A stretch of 64,000 nucleotides of DNA from Nocardioides currus (GCF_003057875.1 NZ_PYXZ01000002.1:682254-746253), one strand, 5' to 3'; counted from the first letter of the stretch, positions 1-8,619 are shown. Notes: generated by a model not told the origin, from the sequence alone. Made by a program: numbers and translations.

Positions 1-1
1 C

Positions 2-217
2 CGCGGCGTGCAGAAGATGGTCGCCGACGACCGCTGGTGCCCCGACGTGGTCAACCAGCTCGCCGCCGTGACCCGGGCAACCGAAGAGGTCGCCGCGGCG
101 CTTCTCGAAGACCACGTGCGCCACTGCGTCCTCGAAGCCGCCCGCGACTCCAGCGGAGCCGGACAGGCCCTGATGGACGAAGTCGCCGCCACCATCCGGC
201 AGGTCATCCGCCTCTGA
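2..217 (+). CDS. csoR: CsoR-family copper-sensing repressor, 5' truncated by window edge
   Basis: C-terminal 71 residues of a CsoR/DUF156 repressor; the open frame runs out of the left edge, so the start is not visible. The visible part has the Cys in WCPDVVNQ and an H-x3-C pair (HVRHC) on the second helix. This is the Cys-His-Cys Cu(I) site of copper-sensing CsoR, in contrast to the CstR-like paralogue at 21.7 kb, which lacks the His. CsoR proteins are all-helical repressors that leave DNA when copper binds. It lies 56 bp before a Met-rich membrane peptide and an ABC exporter, probably its targets. Copper specificity is inferred from the ligands. Confidence 0.85.
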   Translation, partial: RGVQKMVADDRWCPDVVNQLAAVTRATEEVAAALLEDHVRHCVLEAARDSSGAGQALMDEVAATIRQVIRL

Positions 218-273
218 ACCCACGCGCTCACCCACGAACCACCCGTCCACCACCCACGACAAGGAGCAGAACG

Positions 274-522
274 ATGAACACCAACATGACCCGCGGCCCG
301 AACCTTGGGCTGTTCGCGGTCGCAGCCGCCATCGCCATCGTCGGCGCACTCTGGGTCGGCGTCCCCGCCGGCACCCTCGCCTTCGTCGGCATCGCCCTCA
401 TCTGCCCGCTGATGATGATGGTGATGATGGGCGGAATGATGGGGATGCACGGCGGCGGCAGCAATGACAGCAGCACGACGTCGCACGACCGCTCCGACGA
501 CCAGCACCCTCAGGACCGCTGA
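274..522 (+). CDS. Small Met-rich membrane protein, DUF2933-like
   Basis: 82 residues. Start ATG at 274 follows an AAGGAG Shine-Dalgarno at 261-266. One or two hydrophobic segments (residues about 10-55) are followed by a Met cluster after CPLMMM and a GMHGGG turn, then a hydrophilic tail. The CPLM-M...HGG pattern resembles DUF2933 peptides, which are common beside copper-resistance genes; Met-rich tails often bind Cu(I). It sits between csoR and an ABC transporter, 7 bp before the ATPase. A role in copper handling at the membrane is inference from composition and neighbourhood. Confidence 0.65.
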   Translation: MNTNMTRGPNLGLFAVAAAIAIVGALWVGVPAGTLAFVGIALICPLMMMVMMGGMMGMHGGGSNDSSTTSHDRSDDQHPQDR

Positions 523-529
523 GGTCGTC

Positions 530-1243
530 ATGACCGCCCAGGCCACACCCCGCCCCGCCGGCCACGCCGCATCTACGGCGGCTGGTCGGCCGCTGATGAC
601 CGCGTCCGGTGTCGAGAAGTCGTACCGGCGCGGCATCTGGCCGGCCCGTCACGCTCAGGCGGTCCTCAAAGGCGCGAACCTCGAGCTGCTCCCGGGTGAG
701 GTCGTCGGTCTGGTCGGGGAGAACGGGTCGGGGAAGTCAACGCTGATGAAGGTCCTCGTCGGCGAGCTCGCCCCGGACGCAGGCACCGTGGAGCACGTCG
801 GACGGCTCGGCTACTGCCCGCAGGAGCCGGTCGTGTACGAGCGCCTGACGTGCGATGAGCACTTCGAGCTGTTCGGGCACGCCTACCGGATGAACCCGGC
901 CGACGAGCACACGTCGCGTCGCCGGCTCTACGAGACCCTCGGGTTCACCCGGTACGCCCGCACGCGCGCCGACCAGCTCTCCGGCGGCACCCTGTCCAAG
1001 CTCAACCTCGGGCTGGCGCTGCTCGCCGACCCCGAAGTGCTGCTCCTCGACGAGCCGTACGCCGGGTTCGACTTCGACACCTACCTGAGGTTCTGGGACC
1101 TCGTCGCCGAACGCCGGGCCGCGGGTCGCAGCGTGCTCATCATCAGCCACTTCGTCGTCGATGAACACCGCTTCGACCGCATCGTCCAGCTGCGCGACGG
1201 CACCACCCACGGCCGACCACCGCACGACCGTCCGCCTGAGTGA
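530..1243 (+). CDS. ABC transporter ATP-binding protein
   Basis: 237-residue nucleotide-binding subunit. Motifs in order: Walker A GENGSGKST, Q-loop YCPQEP, signature LSGGTLSKLN, Walker B LLLDEP and the switch His in IISHF. ATG at 530 was chosen because it lies just after the preceding gene; an in-frame ATG at 596 would still keep the whole domain. The partner permease begins 7 bp downstream. The pair resembles ABC-2-type exporters; the substrate cannot be read from sequence. The csoR neighbourhood suggests metal or envelope stress, which is inference. Confidence 0.9.
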   Translation: MTAQATPRPAGHAASTAAGRPLMTASGVEKSYRRGIWPARHAQAVLKGANLELLPGEVVGLVGENGSGKSTLMKVLVGELAPDAGTVEHVGRLGYCPQEPVVYERLTCDEHFELFGHAYRMNPADEHTSRRRLYETLGFTRYARTRADQLSGGTLSKLNLGLALLADPEVLLLDEPYAGFDFDTYLRFWDLVAERRAAGRSVLIISHFVVDEHRFDRIVQLRDGTTHGRPPHDRPPE

Positions 1244-1250
1244 GCACCCG

Positions 1251-2864
1251 ATGAGCACCGTCGACACCTCCGTTCGCGTCCCCATCGGTGGCGGACTGCT
1301 GGTGCGTCGCTTCCTCGTCGAGGCAGCCCGCAACCGGGTCACCCTCGGCCTGCTCGTCGTCGTCCCGGTCGTGTTCGTCGCCATCGTGGGCGGTGTCATC
1401 ACCGATGCCGGCGAGCTCCTGGGCGGCCAGGGTGGACCTCAGGCCGAGACGACCACGGCCGGCTGGACGGCCGGGTTCGTTGCCGCGGTCGCGATGTACT
1501 TCCAGGTCCGCGCCGCCCGCGCTGCCGACCAGCGCCTCGTCCTGGCGGGACTACCCGCAGCACGGCTGGTCTTGGCACGCATGACGACCGGAGCCGCGCT
1601 CGCGGTGGTGGCGGCCACCACGTCCTACCTGACTCTCGTGGTCCGCGTCGGTGGGCTCGACCACCCCGTCCGGGTCGCCGCGGCCACCGTGATGTTCGCG
1701 GTCATCTACCTGGCGCTCGGCGCCCTCATCGGCGCCCTGGTGGCCAACCCGGTCAACGGCACGGTGCTCGTCCTGTTCGTCTGGCTCGTCGACGTCGTCT
1801 TCGGGCCCGCGTTCCGGCCCGCCGACACCCTCGTGTCCAAGGTCTTCCCGACCCACTACCTGAGCCTGTGGATGATGGACGAGCCGTCCGGTCACGCCGG
1901 CCGGCCCGGCGACCTTGGTTGGGCGCTCATCTGGACCCTCGTCGCCGTCGCACTCAGCTGGCTGGTCGTCGCGACCACCAGCCGGACCGCGCGGACCCGC
2001 GCCCGCACCAGCTCGGGCTCGGCCCTCGGCCAGCTCGCGGTCGGCACCCGGATGGGCCTGCGGGAAGTCGGCAGAAACCGGGTGCTCTGGGCGCTCCTGG
2101 TCGCTGTCCCGGGCTTGTTCGTCGCCCTTTCTGCCTTCACCACGCCCGAGGGCTACGAGACGATGATGGTCCGCGAAGCCGGCCGGACCGTGGCCGCGAC
2201 GTTCTGGTTCCCCGACACCCATCCAGGTCTGATGGCGCCGATCTCGGTCGGAGCGCTGGCCGCCGTCGTGGGGCTGTTCACCGCTCTCGGGGCGCGCGCC
2301 GCGGACCGACGGCTCGCCCTCGCGGGGTTCCGCCCGGTCAGCCTGCTCACGTCCCGGCTCCTCGTCGTGGCCGTGCTGGCCGTCGTCGTCACCGCCGCCT
2401 CGCTGACGGTCACCGCGCTGTTCTTCGAGCCCGGTCAGTGGGGCCCGTACGTGCTGGCCAACCTGCTCATCGCGTTCACGTACGCCCTCGTCGGCGTCCT
2501 GGTCGGCTGGCTTTTCGGCCGCGTCGGCGGCGTGCTCGTCGCGTTCCTTCTCCCGTTCCTCGACCTCGCCATCGAGCAGAGCCCGATGCTCAACCCCGAC
2601 CTCTCCACCCTCGCGCACCTGCTACCGGGGTACGGAGCCAGCAGGGTCCTCTACGACGCAGCCCTGACCAGCAGCTTCGACGAGACCGCCTCTCTCCTCT
2701 TCGCGCTGGGCTGGCTCGCGGTGCTTGCCGGTCTCGTCGCCGGCCTGCTGCAGCGACTTGCCCGCACCTCGCGTCGGCCGCGCCGGTCTGGGGGCGGCCG
2801 CCCGCGCCTTCGCCGTCACCGCAGGCGTCAGAGTCGGCTGGAGCCGCCCCTTCCCCTGACCTAG
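1251..2864 (+). CDS. ABC transporter permease, duplicated two-half membrane protein
   Basis: 537 residues, start ATG at 1251 shortly after the ATPase stop. It has two similar halves, each opening with a basic stretch (RRFLVEAARNR and GLREVGRNR) followed by about six hydrophobic helices. Short near-identical phrases recur in both halves (RAADQRLVLAG and RAADRRLALAG), so it looks like a fused tandem duplication of an ABC-2 permease. It forms the membrane part of the exporter with the ATPase at 530-1243. The substrate is unknown. The last 30 residues are Arg-rich and cytoplasmic. Confidence 0.85.
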   Translation: MSTVDTSVRVPIGGGLLVRRFLVEAARNRVTLGLLVVVPVVFVAIVGGVITDAGELLGGQGGPQAETTTAGWTAGFVAAVAMYFQVRAARAADQRLVLAGLPAARLVLARMTTGAALAVVAATTSYLTLVVRVGGLDHPVRVAAATVMFAVIYLALGALIGALVANPVNGTVLVLFVWLVDVVFGPAFRPADTLVSKVFPTHYLSLWMMDEPSGHAGRPGDLGWALIWTLVAVALSWLVVATTSRTARTRARTSSGSALGQLAVGTRMGLREVGRNRVLWALLVAVPGLFVALSAFTTPEGYETMMVREAGRTVAATFWFPDTHPGLMAPISVGALAAVVGLFTALGARAADRRLALAGFRPVSLLTSRLLVVAVLAVVVTAASLTVTALFFEPGQWGPYVLANLLIAFTYALVGVLVGWLFGRVGGVLVAFLLPFLDLAIEQSPMLNPDLSTLAHLLPGYGASRVLYDAALTSSFDETASLLFALGWLAVLAGLVAGLLQRLARTSRRPRRSGGGRPRLRRHRRRQSRLEPPLPLT

Positions 2865-3109
2865 AGCGTCACGGGAAGCGCGTACTTGTCTGCCCCACCG
2901 TCCTACGAGGCGGTGTGTTGGCACCGGGATGGGGAGACGCGAGGGCACCTTCTCGGGCGAGGCATGGGTTCGAGGCGTCGCGCACCCCGCTCACGGCGCC
3001 GCTGATCTGCGCGGCACCAGGCCGCTGCCCTGCGACCACGAATGTCCACGCCGAACACCAGCGCCGACCATCCTGGGCGGGCGCGGTGAGGCTGTTGGGC
3101 GTGTCGACC

Positions 3110-3700
3110 TCACAGACCGAAGGCGCCGCCCTCGACCAAGATGACGAGACCGAGCAGGATCAGGACGAGAGGGAACAAGATGTGCTCCCAGCGCTCGAGC
3201 GCCGCTGCCACCGGCTTGCGAGTGGCCACGAACCTGGCCGCCGCGACCAGAACGACAACCAACCCCAAGAACACGACGCAGAAGGCCGCCACGGCCCCGG
3301 TGCCGACGGCGAGGAACACCGGCACGTACACCCCGATGTTGTCCCCGCCGTTCGCAAACGTGACGGCCGCCACGAGGAGGACGCTCAACGGCTTGTCCGC
3401 CACCTCATCTTCGTCGTCGCCGCGACGCCACGTGCGCCAGGCCGCGTAGAGGCCCAGCAGCAGTGGGATGAGGCCGAAGTACGGGATGGCGGAGTCTGGA
3501 AGGAACAAACCCGCACCGAAGGTCACGACTACCGAGGCCAGCAGGATGCCACCGAACCCGAGGTACTGCCCGGCAAGGATGCGCGTCGTCGTACCTCGAC
3601 GACCGGCGCCACGAGCAAAGAAGAGCGACAACACGATGATGTCGTCGACGTTGGTGGCGAAGAACAGGCCAGCCGCCTGCAGGATGGAGGTCACGTTCAC
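3110..3700 (-). CDS. cadD: CadD-family cadmium resistance transporter
   Basis: 196-residue integral membrane protein with five or six hydrophobic segments. Family hallmarks are FFATNVDDIIVLSLFF near the N-terminus and TFANGGDNIGVYVP in the middle, two internally related acidic motifs thought to bind cation. GTG at 3700 is preceded by AAGGAA, so it was chosen over the longer in-frame extension to 3781. It is the last gene of a leftward cad cluster (repressor, P-type ATPase, lspA, cadD) but is separated from lspA by about 170 bp. Function: cadmium tolerance by efflux or sequestration, from family knowledge. Confidence 0.85.
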   Translation of the reverse strand: MNVTSILQAAGLFFATNVDDIIVLSLFFARGAGRRGTTTRILAGQYLGFGGILLASVVVTFGAGLFLPDSAIPYFGLIPLLLGLYAAWRTWRRGDDEDEVADKPLSVLLVAAVTFANGGDNIGVYVPVFLAVGTGAVAAFCVVFLGLVVVLVAAARFVATRKPVAAALERWEHILFPLVLILLGLVILVEGGAFGL

Positions 3701-3868
3701 GGCGTTCCTTCGGGTGCGACGTTCGTCGTCGCGGGTTCGATCGGGGTGGATGCCTGACTGGGCCGGAGTGCGGCCGAGCACGTGCTTGTCCCCACGCGGG
3801 GAGCTGGCGCAGTCACAGGCCGGCTGGTCAGGGCGGTCGGTGCCGGGGCGGCGAGCTCGCGGCGCGCC

Positions 3869-4402
3869 CTAGAGAGTCCTGGATGTGTCCGCGGTGCGGT
3901 CGGTGCGAGTGTGCGCCAGCGCAAGCACGAGGAAGCCGGTGACCAGGAAGGTGTCGGCGAGGTTGAATGTCGGCCACCAGCCGGTGTGGAGGTAGTCGGT
4001 GACCACGCCGTCGCGAGCCCGGTCGACCACGTTCGCGACAGCGCCACCAATGACCGCGCCGGCGGCGACACGTTCCACCCACCCCGCGCGCGGAGCCTGG
4101 TGCCACGCGTAAGCGGTGAGGATCAACGCGATGACCAAGGTGATGGTCACGATGACCCCGACCGGGAGCCGGTTGCCCAGGCTGAACGCCACACCCGAGT
4201 TGTACGCCAGCTGGAGCTGCAGCAGTCCCAAGTCCACAGACGTGCCGGGCAGGCGTGCTTCGGAGACGGCCTTGGCTGCCAGATCGGCCGCGGTGCCTAC
4301 GACCGCCACGAGCAGGACCGCGAGACGCCCGGTACCCCTCACGGCGCCAACGGCGCCAAGAGCGCCGCTCGATCCGTTCGAGCCACCGGCGTCGCGGCTC
4401 AC
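3869..4402 (-). CDS. lspA: Signal peptidase II (prolipoprotein signal peptidase)
   Basis: 177 residues, four predicted membrane helices. Conserved blocks: YNSGVAFSLG (the NxGxAF box), ANVVDR with one catalytic Asp, and FNLADT with the second. It cleaves signal peptides of lipoproteins at the membrane. The start overlaps the stop of the upstream P-type ATPase (ATGA), so the two are co-translated. Accessory lspA copies are often linked to Zn/Cd ATPase genes in resistance islands; what it processes here is unknown. The N-terminal 25 residues are Gly/Ser-rich and may be dispensable. Confidence 0.93.
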   Translation of the reverse strand: MSRDAGGSNGSSGALGAVGAVRGTGRLAVLLVAVVGTAADLAAKAVSEARLPGTSVDLGLLQLQLAYNSGVAFSLGNRLPVGVIVTITLVIALILTAYAWHQAPRAGWVERVAAGAVIGGAVANVVDRARDGVVTDYLHTGWWPTFNLADTFLVTGFLVLALAHTRTDRTADTSRTL

Positions 4403-6369
4403 CGGGCCTCGACCCCCGCGCGCTCCGCCGCAAGCATGGCTGCCGACGCGGGTGCCGGAGGAAGGGGACGGACCCGCCCGGCGCGCACACCGTTGCCGAT
4501 GACGAAGATCTCCGCCACCTCGTGGACCAGCACCACCGCAGCCAGCCCGAGCACCCCGAACGCGGCGAGCGGGATGAGGACTGCGATGAGGGCGATCGAC
4601 AAGCCGACGTTCTGCAGCATGATGGACCGGGCCCTCCGTGCGTGCGACAACGTGTGCGGCAGATGGCGCAGGTCCTCACCCATGAGGGCCACGTCAGCAG
4701 TCTCGATGGCCACGTCGCTGCCCATCGCTCCCATCGCAATGCCGACATCAGCTGTGGCCAAGGCCGGTGCGTCGTTGACGCCGTCGCCGACCATTGCGGT
4801 CGGCCGGTCCTCACGGAGCCGGTGAACGATGGTCGACTTGTCCTCCGGCCGAAGGTCTGCGTACACCTCGGTGATACCGGCCCGGGCGGCCAGCGCGGCG
4901 GCAGTCCGCTCGTTGTCGCCGGTCAGCATCGCCACCTGGTAGCCGCCGGCCTGTAGCCGGGCGACCACCTCTGCCGCCTCGGCACGCAGGTCATCACGAA
5001 CCGCCACTGCCCCGATGACGACCCCGTCATACTCGATCAGCACCGCGGTGGCGCCGGACTCCTGCATCTGGGCCACCGGTGCGGCTAGATCGCCAGCCGA
5101 AATCCATCCAGGTCGACCAAGCCGAGCCGGCCGCCCGTCAACGGTTCCGGTCAGCCCCGCACCCGTCACCGCCTCGACCCCGACGGCGTCGCGATGGTCC
5201 GCGACCGCGGCCAAGATGGCGCGAGCCAACGGGTGCTCGCTGCGCGCCTCCAAGGCGGCCGCGATGTCGAGGACGTGCTCACGCGTCTGCCCTGCCGCAG
5301 TGGCCACCTCGACCACCGCCGGTTCATTGCGAGTCAGGGTGCCCGTCTTGTCCAAAGCAACGGCCCGGATCCGCCCGAGCGCCTCCAACGCGGCGCCACC
5401 CTTGACCAGCGCGCCGATCCGGCTACTGGCACCGATGGCAGCGACCACCGTGACCGGGACGGAGATGGCGAGCGCACACGGGGAAGCGGCGACCAGGACG
5501 ACCAGGGCTCGCTCGACCCACGTAGCCGGGTCGCCCAGCAGGCTGCCCGTGACCGCGATGACAGCGGCCAGGACCATGATGCCGGGCACCAGCGGCTTGG
5601 CGATGCGGTCGGCCAGCCGCTGCGCGTCGCCCTTGCGGGACTGCTCGGCCTCGACGATGTTCACGATGCGAGCCAGGGAGTTGTCCTCGGCGGTGGTGGT
5701 GACCTCGACCTCGAGGACACCGGTGCCGTTGATGGAACCGGCGTAGACAGTGTCGCCGGGCCCGGCCTCGACCGGGACGGATTCCCCGGTGAGAGCCGAG
5801 ACGTCCAACGCCGTACGACCGGAACGGATGACGCCGTCGGTCGCGACGCGCTCGCCGGGGCGGACCAGGAGCACGTCCCTGACCGCCAGCTCTTCAGGCG
5901 CCACCGTGACCTGAGCTCCGTCACGCAGCACCGTTGCCTCGGCTGGAACCAGGGACAGCAGCGCGCGGAGACCACGCCGCGTGCGAGCCACGGCGTACTC
6001 CTCCAAGCCCTCACTGATGGAGTACAGGAACGCCAACGTCGCGGCCTCCGCGACCTCGCCCAAGACGACCGCACCGACGGCGGCAATCGTCATCAGCGTG
6101 CCGACGCCGATCTTGCCCTTGCCCAGCCGCCGCAGCGTGTTCGGCACGAACGTCCACGCACCCAACACCAGTGCGACCGCGTTCAAGCCGACGACGACGG
6201 ACCCAGCAGCGTCGTTCAGCCCAGCGATGAACCCGGCGACCAGGAACACACCAGAGGCCGCGGCGAACCGCAGCTCGCTGACCTCCCAGAGCCGCTCAGG
6301 CTCATGCTCCTCGGACTCGCCGGACTCGGTTTCGGGCTCGTCGCGGCCGCAGCCGCACGCATCAGTCAC
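4399..6369 (-). CDS. cadA: P1B-type Cd2+/Zn2+/Pb2+-exporting ATPase
   Basis: 656 residues. P-type motifs: LTGES in the actuator domain, the intramembrane metal motif SPC (not CPC, which favours Zn/Cd/Pb over Cu), the phosphorylation site DKTGT, HP in the nucleotide domain (SEHPLA), and MVGDGVNDAPAL. There is no N-terminal HMA domain; a short Cys-rich start (DACGCG) followed by acidic residues may bind metal instead. The GTG start at 6369 overlaps the repressor stop (GTGA) and is preceded by AAGGAAG. It expels divalent heavy metals and is regulated by the adjacent CmtR-like repressor. Confidence 0.93.
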   Translation of the reverse strand: MTDACGCGRDEPETESGESEEHEPERLWEVSELRFAAASGVFLVAGFIAGLNDAAGSVVVGLNAVALVLGAWTFVPNTLRRLGKGKIGVGTLMTIAAVGAVVLGEVAEAATLAFLYSISEGLEEYAVARTRRGLRALLSLVPAEATVLRDGAQVTVAPEELAVRDVLLVRPGERVATDGVIRSGRTALDVSALTGESVPVEAGPGDTVYAGSINGTGVLEVEVTTTAEDNSLARIVNIVEAEQSRKGDAQRLADRIAKPLVPGIMVLAAVIAVTGSLLGDPATWVERALVVLVAASPCALAISVPVTVVAAIGASSRIGALVKGGAALEALGRIRAVALDKTGTLTRNEPAVVEVATAAGQTREHVLDIAAALEARSEHPLARAILAAVADHRDAVGVEAVTGAGLTGTVDGRPARLGRPGWISAGDLAAPVAQMQESGATAVLIEYDGVVIGAVAVRDDLRAEAAEVVARLQAGGYQVAMLTGDNERTAAALAARAGITEVYADLRPEDKSTIVHRLREDRPTAMVGDGVNDAPALATADVGIAMGAMGSDVAIETADVALMGEDLRHLPHTLSHARRARSIMLQNVGLSIALIAVLIPLAAFGVLGLAAVVLVHEVAEIFVIGNGVRAGRVRPLPPAPASAAMLAAERAGVEAR

Positions 6370-6797
6370 GGTGCTTCTTCCTTCGTCGTGGTCGTCGAGG
6401 TCGTCGAGGTGGGCGTGACTTCGACGCCCTCGGAGGGTGGCGCGGCGCGCATGGAGCTCGTGATGCCGTAGTTCGGGCAGATCTCCACCGCCTCGCCGGT
6501 CAGGGCAAGGAGCTGCTCGGCCGCACTCAGCAACTCCATCAGCTCCGGATGGGCGATGGAGTAGAACATCTGCCTGCCCTCGGCGCGCCCGCGGACCAGG
6601 CCGCAATCACGCAGGCAGGCCAAGTGCCCCGACACGGTGCCCTGAGGCATCCCCAGCGCCACAGTCAGGTCGACCACGCGCCGTTCACCGTCAGCGAGCT
6701 CACGCACGATGGCGAGCCGATTTCGCTCCGCGAGGCCATGGAACAAGGACGCCCCACGCGTCAACGCCAGATCTGCGGTAACAGTTGTCAGCGGCAT
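6366..6797 (-). CDS. cmtR: ArsR/SmtB repressor, CmtR-like cadmium/lead sensor
   Basis: 143 residues from ATG 6797 (an upstream in-frame start at 6833 is possible). Winged helix with the recognition region GTVSGHLACLRDCGLV. The Cys pair in HLACLRDC plus a later Cys in EICPNYG reproduces the three-Cys Cd/Pb site of mycobacterial CmtR. The low-complexity Thr-rich tail (TSTTSTTTTK) is unusual. First gene of the leftward cad operon, overlapping cadA by a GTGA, so it should repress itself and the pump until Cd or Pb binds. Confidence 0.88.
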   Translation of the reverse strand: MPLTTVTADLALTRGASLFHGLAERNRLAIVRELADGERRVVDLTVALGMPQGTVSGHLACLRDCGLVRGRAEGRQMFYSIAHPELMELLSAAEQLLALTGEAVEICPNYGITSSMRAAPPSEGVEVTPTSTTSTTTTKEEAP

Positions 6798-6933
6798 CCG
6801 CCGATGATAGCGCTCGTTGTGGACAGCCGTCACCTGCAGGCCGATCGATTCACACGGTCCACAGGAAGCACAGTCCTCGTGATCCGGCTGGGGTCGCTAC
6901 GGGGTGCTTGCTTCCGAAGTGCGAAATGGGCAG

Positions 6934-7230
6934 CTAGGCGGGTTCGGACAACGCAGCCAGGCGGCGCCGGAACTCATCCTCGTCGATTTCTCCAGCTGCG
7001 AACCGTCGCCGCAGGATGAGGGCCGCCTCCGATGAACCGGCATGCGCGGTGGGGGACAGGTCAGGACCACCGCGGCCAAGAACGCGTCCGGGACTGCGCA
7101 GCATCACCACGAGCAGCGTGACTGCAAGGCCGACGAGCACCACGAGCAACACGATCAGCGCAAACCACCCGACGCCGTACCCGTCGTGCATCCTGTCGTA
7201 GTCGTCCCACATCGCACTCACCTCACTCAT
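6934..7230 (-). CDS. Single-TM SHOCT-domain protein
   Basis: 98 residues. One strong transmembrane helix (residues about 21-43), a Gly/Pro linker, and a C-terminal SHOCT motif (ILRRRFAAGEIDEDEFRRRLAAL). SHOCT segments are short helical hairpins found at the ends of many small membrane proteins and are thought to mediate oligomerisation. Internal ATG 7212 (MWDDYDR) is an alternative start. It sits between the cad operon and the MerR cluster; its role is unknown. Confidence 0.8.
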   Translation of the reverse strand: MSEVSAMWDDYDRMHDGYGVGWFALIVLLVVLVGLAVTLLVVMLRSPGRVLGRGGPDLSPTAHAGSSEAALILRRRFAAGEIDEDEFRRRLAALSEPA

Positions 7231-7365
7231 GGCCTTTTCGCCTCACCGCTACTTCATCAGGCGTAGGGCCTCTTGCGCCTGTGCCGGATGGGTCCCGCTC
7301 GTGGGGTCGAAAGGCCCCACTTCGGCAGCGAACCGGCACACGCTGGACGACCCTCAACCAAGGCC

Positions 7366-7403
7366 TTGCATCTTGTACCCGGGTACAGGCTTACCGTGGG
7401 CTC
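7366..7403 (+). promoter_or_regulatory. MerR-type promoter with 14-bp palindromic operator, probable leaderless start
   Basis: TTGCAT (7366-7371) and TACCGT (7392-7397) are separated by 20 bp, longer than the usual 17, as in MerR-activated promoters. The spacer holds a perfect palindrome TGTACCCGGGTACA (7374-7387). The predicted transcription start falls on or next to the ATG at 7404, so the mRNA may be leaderless. The MerR gene is second in the operon. The assignment is pattern-based. Confidence 0.6.
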
Positions 7404-7778
7404 ATGGACCAAGACACCAGCGGCGACGCCCCCGGCACCCGGTTGGCATGGGCCGACGTCGAGGCATGCACCCTCCCGACCGCCGATCGGCCCCTACGCG
7501 TCGCTGAGTTCGACGACCTGTTCACCACGTCGCTGCGCTCGATCGACCAGTCCAGCGACACTCACGCGCACCTGGTGTTGACCGGCGACCATGAGCTCGC
7601 GCACCGCGCCCGTCGGCTCTCCGAAGCCGAGACCGCCTGCTGCTCGTTCTTCACCTTCACCATCAGCGAGCCCCAACCGGGCCACGTGAGCCTCGACATC
7701 GACGTCCCGCCCGCACACGCAGACGTACTCACCGCGCTTCTCGACCGCGCCCGCGCCGCCTTGGCCGCAGCATCATGA
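7404..7778 (+). CDS. Conserved hypothetical protein with vicinal Cys pair (ETACCSFF)
   Basis: 124 residues. Start ATG at 7404 sits directly after the MerR-type promoter. The most notable segment is SEAETACCSFFTFTI, with adjacent cysteines that could bind a soft metal, followed by a beta-rich half and a helical Ala-rich end. Similar proteins are often encoded beside MerR regulators in actinomycete metal clusters, which I recall as a pattern rather than a proven function. The stop overlaps the merR start (ATGA). Likely a cytoplasmic metal-binding accessory protein; no enzymatic motif is visible. Confidence 0.65.
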   Translation: MDQDTSGDAPGTRLAWADVEACTLPTADRPLRVAEFDDLFTTSLRSIDQSSDTHAHLVLTGDHELAHRARRLSEAETACCSFFTFTISEPQPGHVSLDIDVPPAHADVLTALLDRARAALAAAS

Positions 7779-8302
7779 GCGGCCTCATCGCCGCCCAGGA
7801 AGCCGGGGGAGCGGTCGCCGACGCGGCAGGGATGCGCCGCGGCCAGGTCGCAGCCGCCGCCGGCCTCAACATCGAGACGCTGCGCTACTACGAGCGCCGC
7901 GGTCTCCTCGCCGCCCCCGACCGCAGCCCGGGAGGACACCGGCTCTACCCACCCGAGACCGTCACCGTCCTCAGGGTCATCAAGGCCGCCCAACGCCTCG
8001 GATTCACCCTCGACGAGATCTCCGACCTGCTCGAGCTCGGCCGCCACCGCCACGGACGGCGTATCGACGCCGGACTCCAGCAACGCGCGAACGTCAAGCT
8101 CGTCGAGGTCGAGGAACGCATCGCCGACCTCACCGCCATCCGCGAAAACCTCACCGCCGCACTCGACGCCGGCTGCGACGACCTCCTGGCGTGCGCGTCA
8201 TCGCAGTGCTGCCCCATCCCGTTCGAGGCCATCACCCTCCACCCCGACAGCCAGCACGCACCCGCGACGAACACCCCGACGAGCTCGAGGATGCCGCGAT
8301 GA
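7775..8302 (+). CDS. MerR-family heavy-metal regulator
   Basis: 175 residues with N-terminal HTH (VAAAAGLNIETLRYYERRGLL), a dimerisation helix, and a C-terminal Cys cluster GCDDLLACASSQCCPI. The arrangement differs from mercury MerR, where Cys82, Cys117 and Cys126 bind Hg: no Cys is present at the Cys82 position (LLELGRHRHG). The metal specificity is therefore open (Hg, Pb, Cd or other soft metal). ATG 7775 overlaps the upstream stop and the gene stop overlaps the next start, so it is embedded in its own target operon. The first 20 residues may be an extension. Confidence 0.88.
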   Translation: MSGLIAAQEAGGAVADAAGMRRGQVAAAAGLNIETLRYYERRGLLAAPDRSPGGHRLYPPETVTVLRVIKAAQRLGFTLDEISDLLELGRHRHGRRIDAGLQQRANVKLVEVEERIADLTAIRENLTAALDAGCDDLLACASSQCCPIPFEAITLHPDSQHAPATNTPTSSRMPR

Positions 8303-8619
8303 CCGAGACGCCCGAGGCCGACACCACAGGCGACCGGCCCGGCAACCGTCACCTCATCGGCGGCGCAGCAGCCGCATGTGCCGTGTGCTGCGCAGCCCCC
8401 ATCGTCGGATTTCTTGGCGTGGCCGGCTTCGCCGCGACAGCGGTCACCCTCGCGTTCGCTGGCGTCGTGTTCGCCCTCGTCGTTGGCCTCCTCGCCGTCG
8501 CCGCCGTGCTCACCCGCCGTGCACGCGCGCGCCGCATGTCCTGCGCGCCAGCCGACCCAACCGCCAGCGGCCCTGAGCTCGTCGAGCTCGGACCGACGCG
8601 CGCCGCTGACGGCACCTGA
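8299..8619 (+). CDS. Small membrane protein with CAVCC motif, MerT/MerC-like
   Basis: 106 residues, two predicted membrane helices (about 19-38 and 40-68). The first helix starts with [12 protein letters not shown], a membrane-embedded Cys triplet like the Hg(II)-relaying Cys pairs of MerT and MerC. A further Cys lies in the cytoplasmic tail (RMSCAP). It is translationally coupled to merR (ATGA overlap), consistent with metal uptake or relay. No reductase merA or lyase merB is visible nearby, so the true substrate is uncertain. Confidence 0.65.
   Translation: MTETPEADTTGDRPGNRHLIGGAAAACAVCCAAPIVGFLGVAGFAATAVTLAFAGVVFALVVGLLAVAAVLTRRARARRMSCAPADPTASGPELVELGPTRAADGT

Noticed and set aside
2929..3144. 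Frame of 71 residues between the ABC permease and cadD
   Set aside because: Arg/Pro-rich composition typical of an out-of-frame reading in GC-rich DNA, no ribosome site, and convergent position suggest non-coding spacer.
3720..3760. GGGTTCGATC resembling a tRNA T-loop upstream of cadD
   Set aside because: No matching D-arm, anticodon arm or acceptor stem.
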